Notes: generated by a model not told the origin, from the letters alone. DNA of 64,000 nucleotides from Hahella sp. (GCA_028280065.1 JANQMN010000073.1:40759-104758), one strand, 5' to 3'. Shown: positions 7,745-16,202, numbered from the stretch's first letter. Numbers and translations: made by a program.

Positions 7745-10255
7745 TTACCCCCCAGCCGTTTTAATCTGGTGTAACTTGATTCTCCTTTGACCTCCGCGTA
7801 AGCCTACCAATAGGAGCAATGCCAAAGCAGAAAAATACACGACGCTCATTGCTTCGATGCCACTGGCTCCCATAGCCAAGCCAACGCTGTAGACGACACT
7901 CGATACCAGAAGGCCAAGAATAGTCGGGAATATGATAGAAAATAACATCCATCCATAAGAACCTGTCTGCACCTTCACCATGACTGTGGTCGCTAGACAA
8001 GGTGGATAAAGGGCAAAAAATAGAATCATTGAGGTTGCCAGCAGCGAAGTCGCACCGGCAGCCATGGTTTCGCTTCCCATGCGCTCTTCCAAGGTGGCAT
8101 TTTGGTCTGCATCTTGTTGAAAGAGCACGCCTAAGGTTGCCACACTGCTTTCTCGAGCGGCAAACGAAGCAAGCAAGGCGACATTAATCTTCCAGTCGAA
8201 GCCGGCAAACTGTGTCAATGGTTCCAGACTGCGACCGATGCTGCCCAGGATAGAATTGGTGATGCGTTCTTCTTTCATTTCCCGGCGGATGGATTTGCTG
8301 GCTGAAGCAAGCTTTTTAAGTGCCCGACTGGCTTTTCTAGCGTCCTTGTCGCCTTTGGGTGGTTTTACCAGTGGGTAAAACTCGGCATTGCGTGCCTCAA
8401 ATTCTGCATTGACTGCGCGAGAAGCCTCCGCACCGGAGGCATTTAGCTTCGCGCGCTTAAAGTCATTATAAAAATTGACCAGGGGAACGATGTTCTCCTG
8501 CCGAGCGACTGACAGATATTGATTGCCATTCATTGCCTTTTGAAATACCTCAAGCGCTGCCTGACCTCGTGTCTCGAAGTGGCTCTTGCGCTCCTCCGGA
8601 AGTCCGGGAAATTGCAAAAGGGTAAAAACGACGACTGCCACAGCCACAACAATGGTGCCGACTTTTTTAATGTACATCCAAGTGCGATCAAATGCCCGGC
8701 GTGCAACCCCAGTAACTGTTGGCAGGTGGTAGGTTGGAAGTTCCATGACAAAAGGAGATGTCTGCTCGCCTTGTAAAACTGTTTTGGTAAGCAGTTTCGC
8801 CACAAGCAGGGCGAAAATGATTGTCATGGTGGAAATATAAAACATCATCAATGACTTATCTTCCACAAAGAAGATGCCGAGTAATAGCGTATAGAGCGGG
8901 ACCTTTGCCAGGCAGTTCATAAAGGGCACAGTGAGTATGGTCGCCATGCGCGCGCGATTATCCGGAATTCCTTTGGTTGCCATCACACCCGGAACCGCAC
9001 AACCACCGGCGAAGACACCACCTAAAATCAGCGGTAAGGTACTTTGCCCATGAAGCCCGAATCGATGTAGGATCTTATCCAGAATAAAGGCGATTCGTGC
9101 CATATAGCCTGTATCTTCCAGAATTGCGATAAGAGAAAACAGAATCAGAAAAATGGGTACATAATTAAGCAAGGTGTTTGCAGAATCGACCAGCCAGAGT
9201 CCCATGGCGCGTGTGTATGGGTCGACCAGAAATCCCGCACTTGGCAGCACACCGGCGACTATCTCTCGGAATCCAGCCAGCAGCGGCCAGGTATATGTGG
9301 TGAGTTCATAACCCCATACAATCGCAACCTGGTAGATAAGAAAAACCGTCCCCACAAGAAAAACCGGAGCGCCCCAACGATTTAACAGGAACCGATCAAC
9401 GCGATCGGTTAATGTTGGTCGATTAGGATCTTTGCCACTGACTACTCCCTCAAGCAGGTTTATGATCGCTTTTTCGCGACTGGCGACTATATGGTCTGCG
9501 ACATCAAGTCCCTGGTTCTGAAAGAATGTGTTTCGTTGTTCTGTGACCCGTCGAAGCAGCGCTTCTATCTCCGATTTGTTCGACTTTGTCATCAGCATGT
9601 CAGCAACGGCTGTATCATCCTCCAACAGTTTTAGCGCTATCCAGCGTTTCGGCACATGCTTAAGCACTTCGCTAGCAGGTAAATCTGCTTCAATAGCGTT
9701 TATATCGGTCTCAAGGGGGCCGTAGTCCACAGGTGGCGTTAGAGTTTCCTTAGCAGTGTCATACTCTCGGATCGTTCGGCGCAGATCCTCTCTCCCTTGC
9801 CCCTTTCTACCTACGGTCTCTACGATTGGAATGCCGAGGCGTCTCGCCAGCTCTTCCCTGTCTATACGGATATCGCGACCAGTAGCGACGTCCATCATGT
9901 TGAGCGCTAGAACCGTAGGCAATCCCATTTCCAATATTTGCAGCGTTAGGTGCAGTGAGCGATGCAGGTTTGAAGCGTCGACAACATCTAAGGTGACATC
10001 CGGTTGCTCAGTGAGCAAAAAATTTCGTGCCACACGTTCTTCCAGCGAAAACGAAGTCAGACTGTAAGTGCCAGGCAAGTCGACAGTCTGCACGATTCCT
10101 TCGTTGTCTTGATAAGACCCATACTTTTTGTCCACCGTAACGCCGGGATAGTTAGCCACATGTTGGCGTACTCCGGTGAGCATGTTAAAGATGGTGGACT
10201 TTCCTGCGTTTTGCTGGCCTGCTATGGCCACACGAAGACTCTTTGGATTACTCAT
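7745..10255 (-). CDS. feoB: Ferrous iron transport protein B
   Basis: 836 residues. The N-terminal G domain shows G1 GQQNAGKS (13-20), G2 threonine near 40, G3 DLPG (59-62) and G4 NMMD (119-122), then the helical GDI-like region and the membrane domain with the two Gate motifs (GGVFAGGCAVPGVMA near 412 and the CLATTVMVK region near the end). It imports Fe(II) across the inner membrane. It is longer than E. coli FeoB (773) because of a charged insertion of roughly 100 residues (about 560-680, from FQKAMNGNQ to KEERITNSILG) between membrane helices. It overlaps feoA by 8 bp. Confidence 0.95.
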   Translation of the reverse strand: MSNPKSLRVAIAGQQNAGKSTIFNMLTGVRQHVANYPGVTVDKKYGSYQDNEGIVQTVDLPGTYSLTSFSLEERVARNFLLTEQPDVTLDVVDASNLHRSLHLTLQILEMGLPTVLALNMMDVATGRDIRIDREELARRLGIPIVETVGRKGQGREDLRRTIREYDTAKETLTPPVDYGPLETDINAIEADLPASEVLKHVPKRWIALKLLEDDTAVADMLMTKSNKSEIEALLRRVTEQRNTFFQNQGLDVADHIVASREKAIINLLEGVVSGKDPNRPTLTDRVDRFLLNRWGAPVFLVGTVFLIYQVAIVWGYELTTYTWPLLAGFREIVAGVLPSAGFLVDPYTRAMGLWLVDSANTLLNYVPIFLILFSLIAILEDTGYMARIAFILDKILHRFGLHGQSTLPLILGGVFAGGCAVPGVMATKGIPDNRARMATILTVPFMNCLAKVPLYTLLLGIFFVEDKSLMMFYISTMTIIFALLVAKLLTKTVLQGEQTSPFVMELPTYHLPTVTGVARRAFDRTWMYIKKVGTIVVAVAVVVFTLLQFPGLPEERKSHFETRGQAALEVFQKAMNGNQYLSVARQENIVPLVNFYNDFKRAKLNASGAEASRAVNAEFEARNAEFYPLVKPPKGDKDARKASRALKKLASASKSIRREMKEERITNSILGSIGRSLEPLTQFAGFDWKINVALLASFAARESSVATLGVLFQQDADQNATLEERMGSETMAAGATSLLATSMILFFALYPPCLATTVMVKVQTGSYGWMLFSIIFPTILGLLVSSVVYSVGLAMGASGIEAMSVVYFSALALLLLVGLRGGQRRIKLHQIKTAGG

Positions 10256-10538
10256 TTTCTTGAACTTCTATAGTTGCCGCTTCCTGGCGGCGCAACGTGA
10301 CATTGGCCGCCTCCAGCTTGAGCTCAATGGGGTCATTTAGCGGGGCGCTACGCACCATGGTGACTTCCGCACCGGGCATCAAACCCAAATCCAGCAGGCG
10401 TTGACGCACCGCGCCTTGGGAACGATGACGGATGATTTTCACGCTTTTTCCAGGCGTTAAATCATTCAATGTTTTTGCTAAATAGGGTTGTGAAGGAGCC
10501 ATAGGAGTCCCATGCATTGACAGCATTGTAGAAGCCAT
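10248..10538 (-). CDS. feoA: Ferrous iron transport protein A
   Basis: 96 residues with the SH3-like FeoA core (LNDLTPGKSVKII, LLDLGLMPGAEVTMV, PIELKLEAANVTLRRQEA). It is a small cytoplasmic partner of FeoB. Several ATGs lie close together (codons 1, 5, 8, 13); the first is used here, but the codon-13 ATG (10502) has GGGA at a good distance and would leave 84 residues, nearer the usual 75-85. It is the first gene of a seven-gene leftward operon with gaps of 18 bp or less. Confidence 0.9.
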   Translation of the reverse strand: MASTMLSMHGTPMAPSQPYLAKTLNDLTPGKSVKIIRHRSQGAVRQRLLDLGLMPGAEVTMVRSAPLNDPIELKLEAANVTLRRQEAATIEVQENE

Positions 10539-10605
10539 TTTCGCTGCGCTTTCAGGCTAAATAAGAATTTAATGGGAAGTCTAAATCGACTGCACTTGCG
10601 AACAC

Positions 10606-10620
10606 AAATAAGAATTATTT
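10606..10620. promoter_or_regulatory. Candidate Fur-type operator between feoA and the divergent secreted protein
   Basis: AAATAA, three bases, TTATTT, an inverted repeat placed 68 bp upstream of feoA and 110 bp upstream of the rightward gene. An 11-base segment of it (AAATAAGAATT) is repeated at 10559-10569. It only moderately fits the Fur consensus; the location and the iron function of feo make Fur the likeliest binder. Confidence 0.4.
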
Positions 10621-10730
10621 TTGTTTGACCCGTGTCATTTCTGCTGTGCTCATGTAATGGCAAGATTGCGACAACTTACTTTTTCAGACCCCTCAACATC
10701 CTTCGATTGACCTAAAAAGAGGAGAAAATT

Positions 10731-11051
10731 TTGCAGAACTTAATCCAAAAATTGATAGCCCTTACTGCTGTAATTTTGACAGCGGCCAGTGCGTATGCGC
10801 ACACCCCTCTCTGTTCCTGTTATGACAATGGGGATGGAACCGTGCTCTGTGAAGGTGGCTTTTCCGATGGATCCTCCGCATCGGGAGTAAAGATTTTAGT
10901 TATGGACGCGAGCGGAAACACTATTTTGGAAGGAGCGATGAGCGAGGACAGTGAATTCGAATTTGATAAGCCTCAGGGAGATTACAAAGTTGTTTTCGAT
11001 GCCGGCCCAGGTCATGAGGTGGAAATTGACGGTAGTGATATCGTTGAGTAA
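10731..11051 (+). CDS. Small secreted protein with predicted mature N-terminal His
   Basis: 106 residues starting at TTG, chosen because AAGAGGAG sits 8-10 bp upstream and no ATG is available. A clear signal peptide ends at AYA, so the mature protein would begin with His24 (HTPLCSCYDN), with two cysteines close by and a third at CEGGF. The rest looks like a small beta-sandwich of the carboxypeptidase-regulatory kind (GVKILVMDASGNTILEG, DYKVVFDAGPGHEVEIDG). It is divergent from feoA and shares its control region. A periplasmic metal-binding role is plausible; the function is unknown. Confidence 0.7.
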   Translation: MQNLIQKLIALTAVILTAASAYAHTPLCSCYDNGDGTVLCEGGFSDGSSASGVKILVMDASGNTILEGAMSEDSEFEFDKPQGDYKVVFDAGPGHEVEIDGSDIVE

Positions 11052-11186
11052 CCCCTCGTCCTGGGCAAGATCCAGACCCATATTAGCACGCAAATATTTC
11101 AGCTTATGGATGATGGCGGCTAGTGGTCAGCGTGACTGATTAATTAGTCCCCATTCCTATTTTTAATCTACAAGGAGACAATTGTA

Positions 11187-11987
11187 ATGAGCGATTTTTT
11201 AAAGAAAACTAGTGTCGCTATGGCCATGAGTAGCGCAATACTCTCAGCTGGCGCACAAGCACATTTCCTGTTGGTGTATACGCCTAAGGTAATGCTTGAG
11301 AAACCTGCCGAGATCCCTTTAAAGCTGGTATTTGGACATCCGATGGAAAACGGACATACCATGGACATGGAACAGCCGGAACAGTTTTTCGTTAAGTTTA
11401 AAGACAAGCAGATTGATCTACTGAATACATTGAAGCCCGTCACCTGGAAAGGCGCGCACAACGACGCGAAGGCTTATGAGACCAGCTACAAGGTAAAGCG
11501 TAATGGGGATTATATCTTCGTAGCCGTTCCAGCCCCCTATTACGAAAAAGGCGAAGACATCTATATCCAGCAAATCACCAAGAGTTATGTTAACAAAGGC
11601 GCCATGCCTACCGGCTGGAATGAGCCTCTTGGTTTGGCTACAGAGATTGTTCCTTTGAACAAGCCTTATCAAAACTATGTCGGTGGCACCTTTACCGGCA
11701 AACTGTTGTCCGATGGCAAGCCAGCGGCTGGCATCGAATGTGAGATCGAATACATCAATACAAAAGTGGATTTGAAAGGCAATGCCTTCGGCAAGGAGAA
11801 CCTGGGTGACGTTCCCGGGTCGGCAGTAGTATCCATTACCGATGACAATGGCATGTTTACCTTTGGTATTCCTAAAGCCGGTACTTGGGGGTTCGCCTGC
11901 CTGGGCTCGGGACCGGTCAGCGAACACAAAGGCAAAGAGCTTTCTCAGGATGCCGTACTCTGGATTGATGCGACAGAACTGAAGTAG
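11187..11987 (+). CDS. DUF4198 family periplasmic protein (NikK-like)
   Basis: 266 residues with a signal peptide cut predicted at AQA, leaving a mature N-terminal His26 (HFLLVYTPKV). The sequence is typical of DUF4198: AHFLLVYTP at the start, LVFGHPMENGHTMDM with three histidines, and a C-terminal beta-sandwich (DDNGMFTFGIPKAGTWGFAC). Family members include NikK, an extra periplasmic component of nickel/cobalt ECF transporters, and proteins near iron genes. AAGGAG precedes the ATG. A nickel SOD lies 1.4 kb downstream, so delivery of nickel or another metal is a reasonable inference, not shown. Confidence 0.75.
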   Translation: MSDFLKKTSVAMAMSSAILSAGAQAHFLLVYTPKVMLEKPAEIPLKLVFGHPMENGHTMDMEQPEQFFVKFKDKQIDLLNTLKPVTWKGAHNDAKAYETSYKVKRNGDYIFVAVPAPYYEKGEDIYIQQITKSYVNKGAMPTGWNEPLGLATEIVPLNKPYQNYVGGTFTGKLLSDGKPAAGIECEIEYINTKVDLKGNAFGKENLGDVPGSAVVSITDDNGMFTFGIPKAGTWGFACLGSGPVSEHKGKELSQDAVLWIDATELK

Positions 11988-12001
11988 GTAATAGTGTCTA
12001 C

Positions 12002-12045
12002 TCGGTTTGCAGTTTTAAAACTGGTTAAGCTGCAAACCGATTTTC
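12002..12045 (+). terminator. Intrinsic terminator after the DUF4198 gene
   Basis: An 11-bp perfect stem (TCGGTTTGCAG / CTGCAAACCGA) is followed by TTTTCTCGATT, 15 bp past the stop codon. The rest of the gap to 12,417 holds no gene that I can support. Confidence 0.8.
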
Positions 12046-12417
12046 TCGATTCAAATCTTGATCCAATAATTTCGTTTGCCTGTTCGCTTATCCCAGGCGA
12101 ATGTGATTGGGCTACTGCGTTTCCTTTGACCCGGAAGTGGATTTTCTGAGTAAGTGGTTCATTTCAATCAGGTCCCTGTCATATTGTAATCCTTCACCAG
12201 TTGATGAGCGGCACGTGGTCCATGACTGAGCGATTTTCCTTATCGTTGTTTGAATATAGTCGGTAGTCATAGTTTTTGTACATAAGCGAGCTTAGAGCCC
12301 TTCTGTTTTTCCTCTTCATAGTCATTCGTTTATCCAAATCTGAGCTTTTGGGAAAGTAATCGTTAAGAATAGTGACGGTCTGGTTTTACCTATAAGGCAG
12401 TAGATATTTGTCTAAAT

Positions 12418-12446
12418 TTGATTTTAGGAATGAGAATCATTATCAT
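12418..12446 (+). promoter_or_regulatory. Sigma-70 promoter overlapped by a strong Fur box
   Basis: -35 TTGATT (12418-12423), a 17-bp spacer, and -10 TATCAT (12441-12446). The spacer and -10 coincide with a Fur box at 12426-12444 (15 of 19 matches to the Fur 19-mer, containing GAATCATTATC). Bound Fur would block RNA polymerase. This places transcription start near 12453, so the TTG-initiated long frame from 12408 cannot be used and the ATG at 12525 is the likely start. Confidence 0.7.
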
Positions 12447-12524
12447 CTGATGAAGCTGTCAAATGACAATCGATCGAACCTGGACGCGAACTTTTCGGAT
12501 AGAATTCTAAAAAGATATAGACAG

Positions 12525-12962
12525 ATGGAAAATTGGAAAAAACTCATTTGCGAAGCCAATAGCGAACATTCTGCAAAGAACTTTGCAGCTGCTATCGCGC
12601 TCTACGAAAAATCCTTAGGCTGTGCACTTGAAATTTCGGATCAAATAGAAAATGACCCTAACGGCCATATTGCCGCTATTTTAGTAACCTATTTCAACCT
12701 TTCTGAAACCTTCGAAAATATGGGTAATGTCAAAAAAGCGGGAACGCAATTCGAACATGCTTTTAAATCGATTATTCGGTTTCTTAGACAAGGGTATTCA
12801 GATCAGGTGAATGCCGCTGTAATTCGCGCTGGCCGTCAATTAAATTTAGAGTGGTCCTCATTTATTCATAAGCATAGCGATGAACTTGAGGATGCACACT
12901 TCAAGCGTTACGAAAACTTTTGCCAGATTTTTGGTGGTTTATCAAACTCAACCAGCCACTAA
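12525..12962 (+). CDS. Fur-regulated TPR-like protein (DUF2753-like)
   Basis: 145 residues from the ATG at 12525 (MENWKKLI). Helical TPR-type sequence: HSAKNFAAAIALYEKSLGCALEI, then VTYFNLSETFENMGNVKKAGTQFEHAFKSI. No signal peptide; cytoplasmic. Size and pattern resemble DUF2753 proteins of marine gammaproteobacteria, which I am not certain of. A longer frame from a TTG at 12408 exists but would start upstream of the promoter and Fur box. A second TPR-like gene under a Fur box lies at 16203. The role in iron starvation is unknown. Confidence 0.65.
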   Translation: MENWKKLICEANSEHSAKNFAAAIALYEKSLGCALEISDQIENDPNGHIAAILVTYFNLSETFENMGNVKKAGTQFEHAFKSIIRFLRQGYSDQVNAAVIRAGRQLNLEWSSFIHKHSDELEDAHFKRYENFCQIFGGLSNSTSH

Positions 12963-13180
12963 TAGCTGACGCATAAAAATAAAGCTGATTAACGAGTCCA
13001 GGGTTTTGATTCGAGTGGTGTAAATGAACACGATTTTCGGAGTTTGTCCTGCAACCTTCGAAAGTAGTCAACATTGCGATGATTGATTCATCCAGTGCGT
13101 TTTTGAGATTTGGTCAGACTCTATAACGTCGGATGCATTTCTGCTGTAAAACCAAAATTAATGAAACTCGGAGGGAAACA

Positions 13181-13387
13181 ATGAAAAAAAACTTCGCGCA
13201 AATCCTACTCTTAAGTTCAGTTGCTTTCGGTCAGGCTGCGTTTGCTCATCCAGGGCATGACCATGGCCATTGGCTAAGTGAACCTATTCATCTGCTTTCA
13301 TTACTCGCTGTCGCGGGATTGACCGCGGCTGGATATGCTGCTTACAGGCGAGCTAAGAATCACAAACTTAAAGATAAACAAGGATAA
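13181..13387 (+). CDS. Small membrane protein with His-rich mature N-terminus
   Basis: 68 residues. The start is the ATG after GGAGGG (13170-13176), not an upstream in-frame one. A signal peptide ends at AFA, giving a mature N-terminus of HPGHDHGHW (His23 first), a metal-binding string of four histidines in eight residues, followed by one membrane helix (LLSLLAVAGLTAAGYAAY) and a basic tail. It is 10 bp upstream of the nickel SOD gene, so it may help bind or supply nickel at the outer face of the membrane. The family is not recognised. Confidence 0.7.
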   Translation: MKKNFAQILLLSSVAFGQAAFAHPGHDHGHWLSEPIHLLSLLAVAGLTAAGYAAYRRAKNHKLKDKQG

Positions 13388-13397
13388 GAGGCAAAAG

Positions 13398-13898
13398 ATG
13401 TTACATAATCTACTGGTTAGTATCGATAAGAAGCTCAAATTTGTGGAAGCTTCAGCCCACTGTGACATTCCCTGTAAGATCTACGACCCTTCAACGGCGC
13501 AGATTGCCGCATTGACAGTTATCAGAATGTTGGATTTGATCAAGGAACTGGCGGACAAAGATAGCCTTACCCCCGCAGACCAAGCGCAATTGGCCCGTTT
13601 GGTGGCGCAAAAGGAAGAGCATGCACTAAAGGTGAAGGAAGAAGTCCGGGTAATCTGGGGTGACTATTTTAAGCAACCTCAGTTCGACCAGATTCCGAAC
13701 GCACACGAGCTGACCCACAGCATTATGTTGCAGGGATCAAAGTGTAAACAGCAACTTGATCGGGCACATGGTGAAGAGCTGTTGAAGTTAGTTAACGAAT
13801 TTGCCGAAGCATTTTGGAAAACCAAAGGCGTTGAAACCTATACCGCTACCTGTCCTTACCCACCGGCTGAGCAAGTCGTTTATCCTAAGTTGGGATAA
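13398..13898 (+). CDS. sodN: Nickel superoxide dismutase
   Basis: 166 residues. A 20-residue leader precedes HCDIPCKIYDP (21-31), the nickel-hook sequence; after cleavage His1, Cys2 and Cys6 bind nickel. Position 7 is Lys where Gly is usual. The rest is the four-helix bundle of the family (EEHALKVKEEVRVIWGDYF, ELTHSIMLQGSKCKQ). It converts superoxide to peroxide and oxygen without iron or manganese. AAGAGG lies upstream of the ATG; a longer frame from 13335 overlaps the preceding gene and is not used. The leader is removed by SodX, encoded next. Confidence 0.93.
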   Translation: MLHNLLVSIDKKLKFVEASAHCDIPCKIYDPSTAQIAALTVIRMLDLIKELADKDSLTPADQAQLARLVAQKEEHALKVKEEVRVIWGDYFKQPQFDQIPNAHELTHSIMLQGSKCKQQLDRAHGEELLKLVNEFAEAFWKTKGVETYTATCPYPPAEQVVYPKLG

Positions 13899-13909
13899 GT
13901 CCTTCAGCG

Positions 13910-13942
13910 AACGCCTGAGCTTCCGGCTACAGGCGTTTTTTT
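13910..13942 (+). terminator. Intrinsic terminator between sodN and sodX (possible attenuator)
   Basis: Stem AACGCCTG / CAGGCGTT with a 12-base loop, running into seven T residues. It ends six bases before the sodX ATG, so sodX can be reached only by read-through or by another promoter. Confidence 0.75.
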
Positions 13943-13947
13943 ACCCT

Positions 13948-14241
13948 ATGTCTCTACGTTTTTTAGCCGTTTTCAAGGTGACCGGGGATAGTATGCTACC
14001 GGTGTTGGCTGACGGCGACTTTGTCATTACCACGAACCTCCGTTCGCCCAGGCAAAACTCGCTGGTGGTTGTACGGCATGCTGAATTCGGAGTGATGGTA
14101 AAGCGTGTTCAGCAGTGCAAAAACGAAAGTTATTGGCTTGCAGGAGAGAACGCGGCAAGCGTCAACTCCCAGCGAATCGGGTGGATTGACCGGAAATCCA
14201 TTCTGGGTGTCGTGCTTTGGAGCATACGCCGCAAACGCTAG
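13948..14241 (+). CDS. sodX: Nickel SOD maturation protease
   Basis: 97 residues from the ATG at 13948. VTGDSMLPVL supplies the catalytic Ser15, and GVMVKRV the Lys52, of the S24/S26 (LexA/signal peptidase) Ser-Lys dyad. Proteins of this type sit beside sodN and remove its leader to free the nickel-binding histidine. There is no Shine-Dalgarno sequence: the ATG follows a terminator T-run. An in-frame extension back to 13801 overlaps sodN and has no family-like sequence. Low expression relative to sodN is expected from this layout. Confidence 0.85.
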   Translation: MSLRFLAVFKVTGDSMLPVLADGDFVITTNLRSPRQNSLVVVRHAEFGVMVKRVQQCKNESYWLAGENAASVNSQRIGWIDRKSILGVVLWSIRRKR

Positions 14242-14264
14242 CTTCTGGTGAACTTGGAGCTAAC

Positions 14265-14292
14265 GTTACCTTCCCGCAAGGGTGAAGGTAAC
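14265..14292. terminator. Hairpin between convergent sodX and fumC
   Basis: GTTACCTTC and GAAGGTAAC separated by ten bases, midway between two converging genes. It has no clear T-run; it may serve both directions. Confidence 0.45.
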
Positions 14293-14316
14293 CAGTTTAT
14301 CAAGGGCGCAGGTCTG

Positions 14317-15696
14317 CTATATTCCACCTTTTGTCAGCTTGGCGGGATCGAGAAGTTGTTTTAGTTCTTCACGGCTAAGTTCCGTGTTTTCCTCGGCGAC
14401 ATCAATCACGGGACGGCCTTCCTTATAAGCTTGTTTTGCGATTTCAGCCGCATTGGCATAGCCAATGATGGGATTCAATGCCGTCACCAGAATCGGGTTG
14501 CGGGAGAGGGCCTCGTTTAGTTTGTCCTGATTAACCTTGAAACTGCTTATCGCTTTGTCAGCCAGCAGATGACAGGCATTGCTCAGTAATTTGATGCTGT
14601 CCAATAAGTTGCTTGCCACTAGCGGCAACATGACATTTAACTCAAAATTGCCGGATTGTCCCGCCAGGGTAATCCCCGAATCGTTTCCGATGACCTGCGC
14701 AGCAACCATGCCGGCCGCTTCCGGTATAACCGGGTTGACCTTGCCCGGCATTATTGAAGAGCCTGGCTGGAGGGCTTCCAGTTCGATTTCACCTAGTCCT
14801 GCCAAAGGCCCGGAGTTCATCCAGCGGAGATCGTTGGCAATTTTAAGTACTGCCACCGCTGTTGCTTTAAGTTGTCCGGAAACCATCACGGCGATGTCCT
14901 GGGAGCCGATATGGCTGAAGAAGTTTTCTGCCGGTCGGAAAGTCAATCCAGTTAACTCGCTTAAATGCTCGTTGAACTTAGCGGCAAATTCGGGGTGGGC
15001 ATTGATTCCTGTTCCTACGGCCGTGCCGCCTTGTGCCAGCGTCTGCAGGGATGGTTGTAATAGCTGGAGTTGGAATATTGCCTGCTCCACTTGTGTTGCC
15101 CATCCGTTAAGACTTTGACTCATGCGGATCGGCATGGCGTCCATCAGGTGCGTACGACCGGTTTTTACAAACTGGTCAACGGTCTCCGCTTTATTTCGAA
15201 TGGTTTTAGATAAGTGCCATAGTGCAGGTAGCAGCTTGTTTTCGATTTCGATGGCAGCACTGATATGGATAACGGAAGGAATAATATCGTTGCTGCTTTG
15301 CCCGTAATTGATATGGTCATTGGGACTAATGGTGCTGCCATAGTATTTCGATGCCAAAGTGGCCAGCACTTCATTGGCGTTCATATTTGAACTTGTCCCT
15401 GAGCCTGTCTGGAAGATGTCTACAGGAAAATGCTGCATCAGGTCATCTGAATTGAGTAATTCTTCGGCAGCTTCGCAGATCGCCTGTTGCATGCCGGCAG
15501 GAATTTGCTCCAGGTCGCCGTTTGCCTTTGCCGCCGCCATTTTGGCCAGGATCAAAGCGCGGATGAACGGCAAGGGCATGGGCCGTCCGCTAATGGGAAA
15601 ATTATTAATCGCCCGTTGGGTCTGCGCTGCGTAGAGTGCTTCAGACGGCACTTCGAGCTCCCCCATACTGTCTCTTTCGATTCGTGTAGCTGTCAT
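14317..15696 (-). CDS. fumC: Class II (iron-free) fumarase
   Basis: 459 residues, full family length. Conserved blocks: TGSGTSSNMNANEV (98-110), GQSSND (132-137), GRTHLMDAMP (180-189) and the signature GSSIMPGKVNP (312-322). It interconverts fumarate and malate in the TCA cycle without an Fe-S cluster, unlike class I fumarases. AGGAGG precedes the ATG. A FagA-like gene lies directly upstream, the arrangement seen in the Pseudomonas iron-starvation operon fagA-fumC-orfX-sodM. Production under iron limitation from the Fur box at 16743 is the likely control. Confidence 0.93.
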   Translation of the reverse strand: MTATRIERDSMGELEVPSEALYAAQTQRAINNFPISGRPMPLPFIRALILAKMAAAKANGDLEQIPAGMQQAICEAAEELLNSDDLMQHFPVDIFQTGSGTSSNMNANEVLATLASKYYGSTISPNDHINYGQSSNDIIPSVIHISAAIEIENKLLPALWHLSKTIRNKAETVDQFVKTGRTHLMDAMPIRMSQSLNGWATQVEQAIFQLQLLQPSLQTLAQGGTAVGTGINAHPEFAAKFNEHLSELTGLTFRPAENFFSHIGSQDIAVMVSGQLKATAVAVLKIANDLRWMNSGPLAGLGEIELEALQPGSSIMPGKVNPVIPEAAGMVAAQVIGNDSGITLAGQSGNFELNVMLPLVASNLLDSIKLLSNACHLLADKAISSFKVNQDKLNEALSRNPILVTALNPIIGYANAAEIAKQAYKEGRPVIDVAEENTELSREELKQLLDPAKLTKGGI

Positions 15697-15748
15697 TCCG
15701 GCCTCCTGCTTATCAGTAAATGGAGTGGGCTGTTTCGATTTATCGTTT

Positions 15749-16138
15749 CTAGTATTGAAACTCTGAACTAATGTATTGCGTACTCACTGTGAGTTCGTAC
15801 CTCAACTCGCGGATCTGTCTTGCCGAATCCGTGCTATCCGAAATGTGGTGCAAGCTTTTTAAGGGTAGATAGATGTGATCAAGGCAGGTCGATCTCCAGT
15901 GCGATGGTAGAAGGTTGTCTAAAACGGTCTCTAATAACAGGCGAAACTGCTGAACATAGCGAAGGCGTTGCAGTCGAATAGAGCAAGAGGGGCAAAGCGG
16001 CTTTTTAGACAGTAAGCAGCACCGGTCTAAGTCTAACCAGACGCGAATAATCTCGGGGTCATCCGGCCTTTCGGCATTACGAATCTGTCTTCTAAGTTCT
16101 GCCGCTGAACGTACAAGACAACTATCTAATCGGCTCAT
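15749..16138 (-). CDS. FagA-like iron-starvation protein
   Basis: 129 residues from the ATG at 16138 (MSRLDSCLV); a TTG eight codons upstream is an alternative and neither has a good ribosome site. The middle reads CCLLSKKPLCPSC with four cysteines, then FRLLLETVLDNLLPSHWRSTCLDHIY, which I recognise as the conserved block of FagA (Fur-associated gene A) of Pseudomonas. FagA has no known biochemical role. It lies 52 bp upstream of fumC on the same strand, as fagA does, which strengthens the call. Confidence 0.65.
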   Translation of the reverse strand: MSRLDSCLVRSAAELRRQIRNAERPDDPEIIRVWLDLDRCCLLSKKPLCPSCSIRLQRLRYVQQFRLLLETVLDNLLPSHWRSTCLDHIYLPLKSLHHISDSTDSARQIRELRYELTVSTQYISSEFQY

Positions 16139-16202
16139 GGAAAATCGATCGATACTGGCCAAAGAATTTGATTTTGCTTCATGCCCCGACGGTATCGTAT
16201 GA

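Noticed and set aside
12408..12524. Upstream extension of the TPR-like gene from a TTG
   Set aside because: It would be transcribed only from a promoter further upstream; the visible promoter and Fur box lie inside it.
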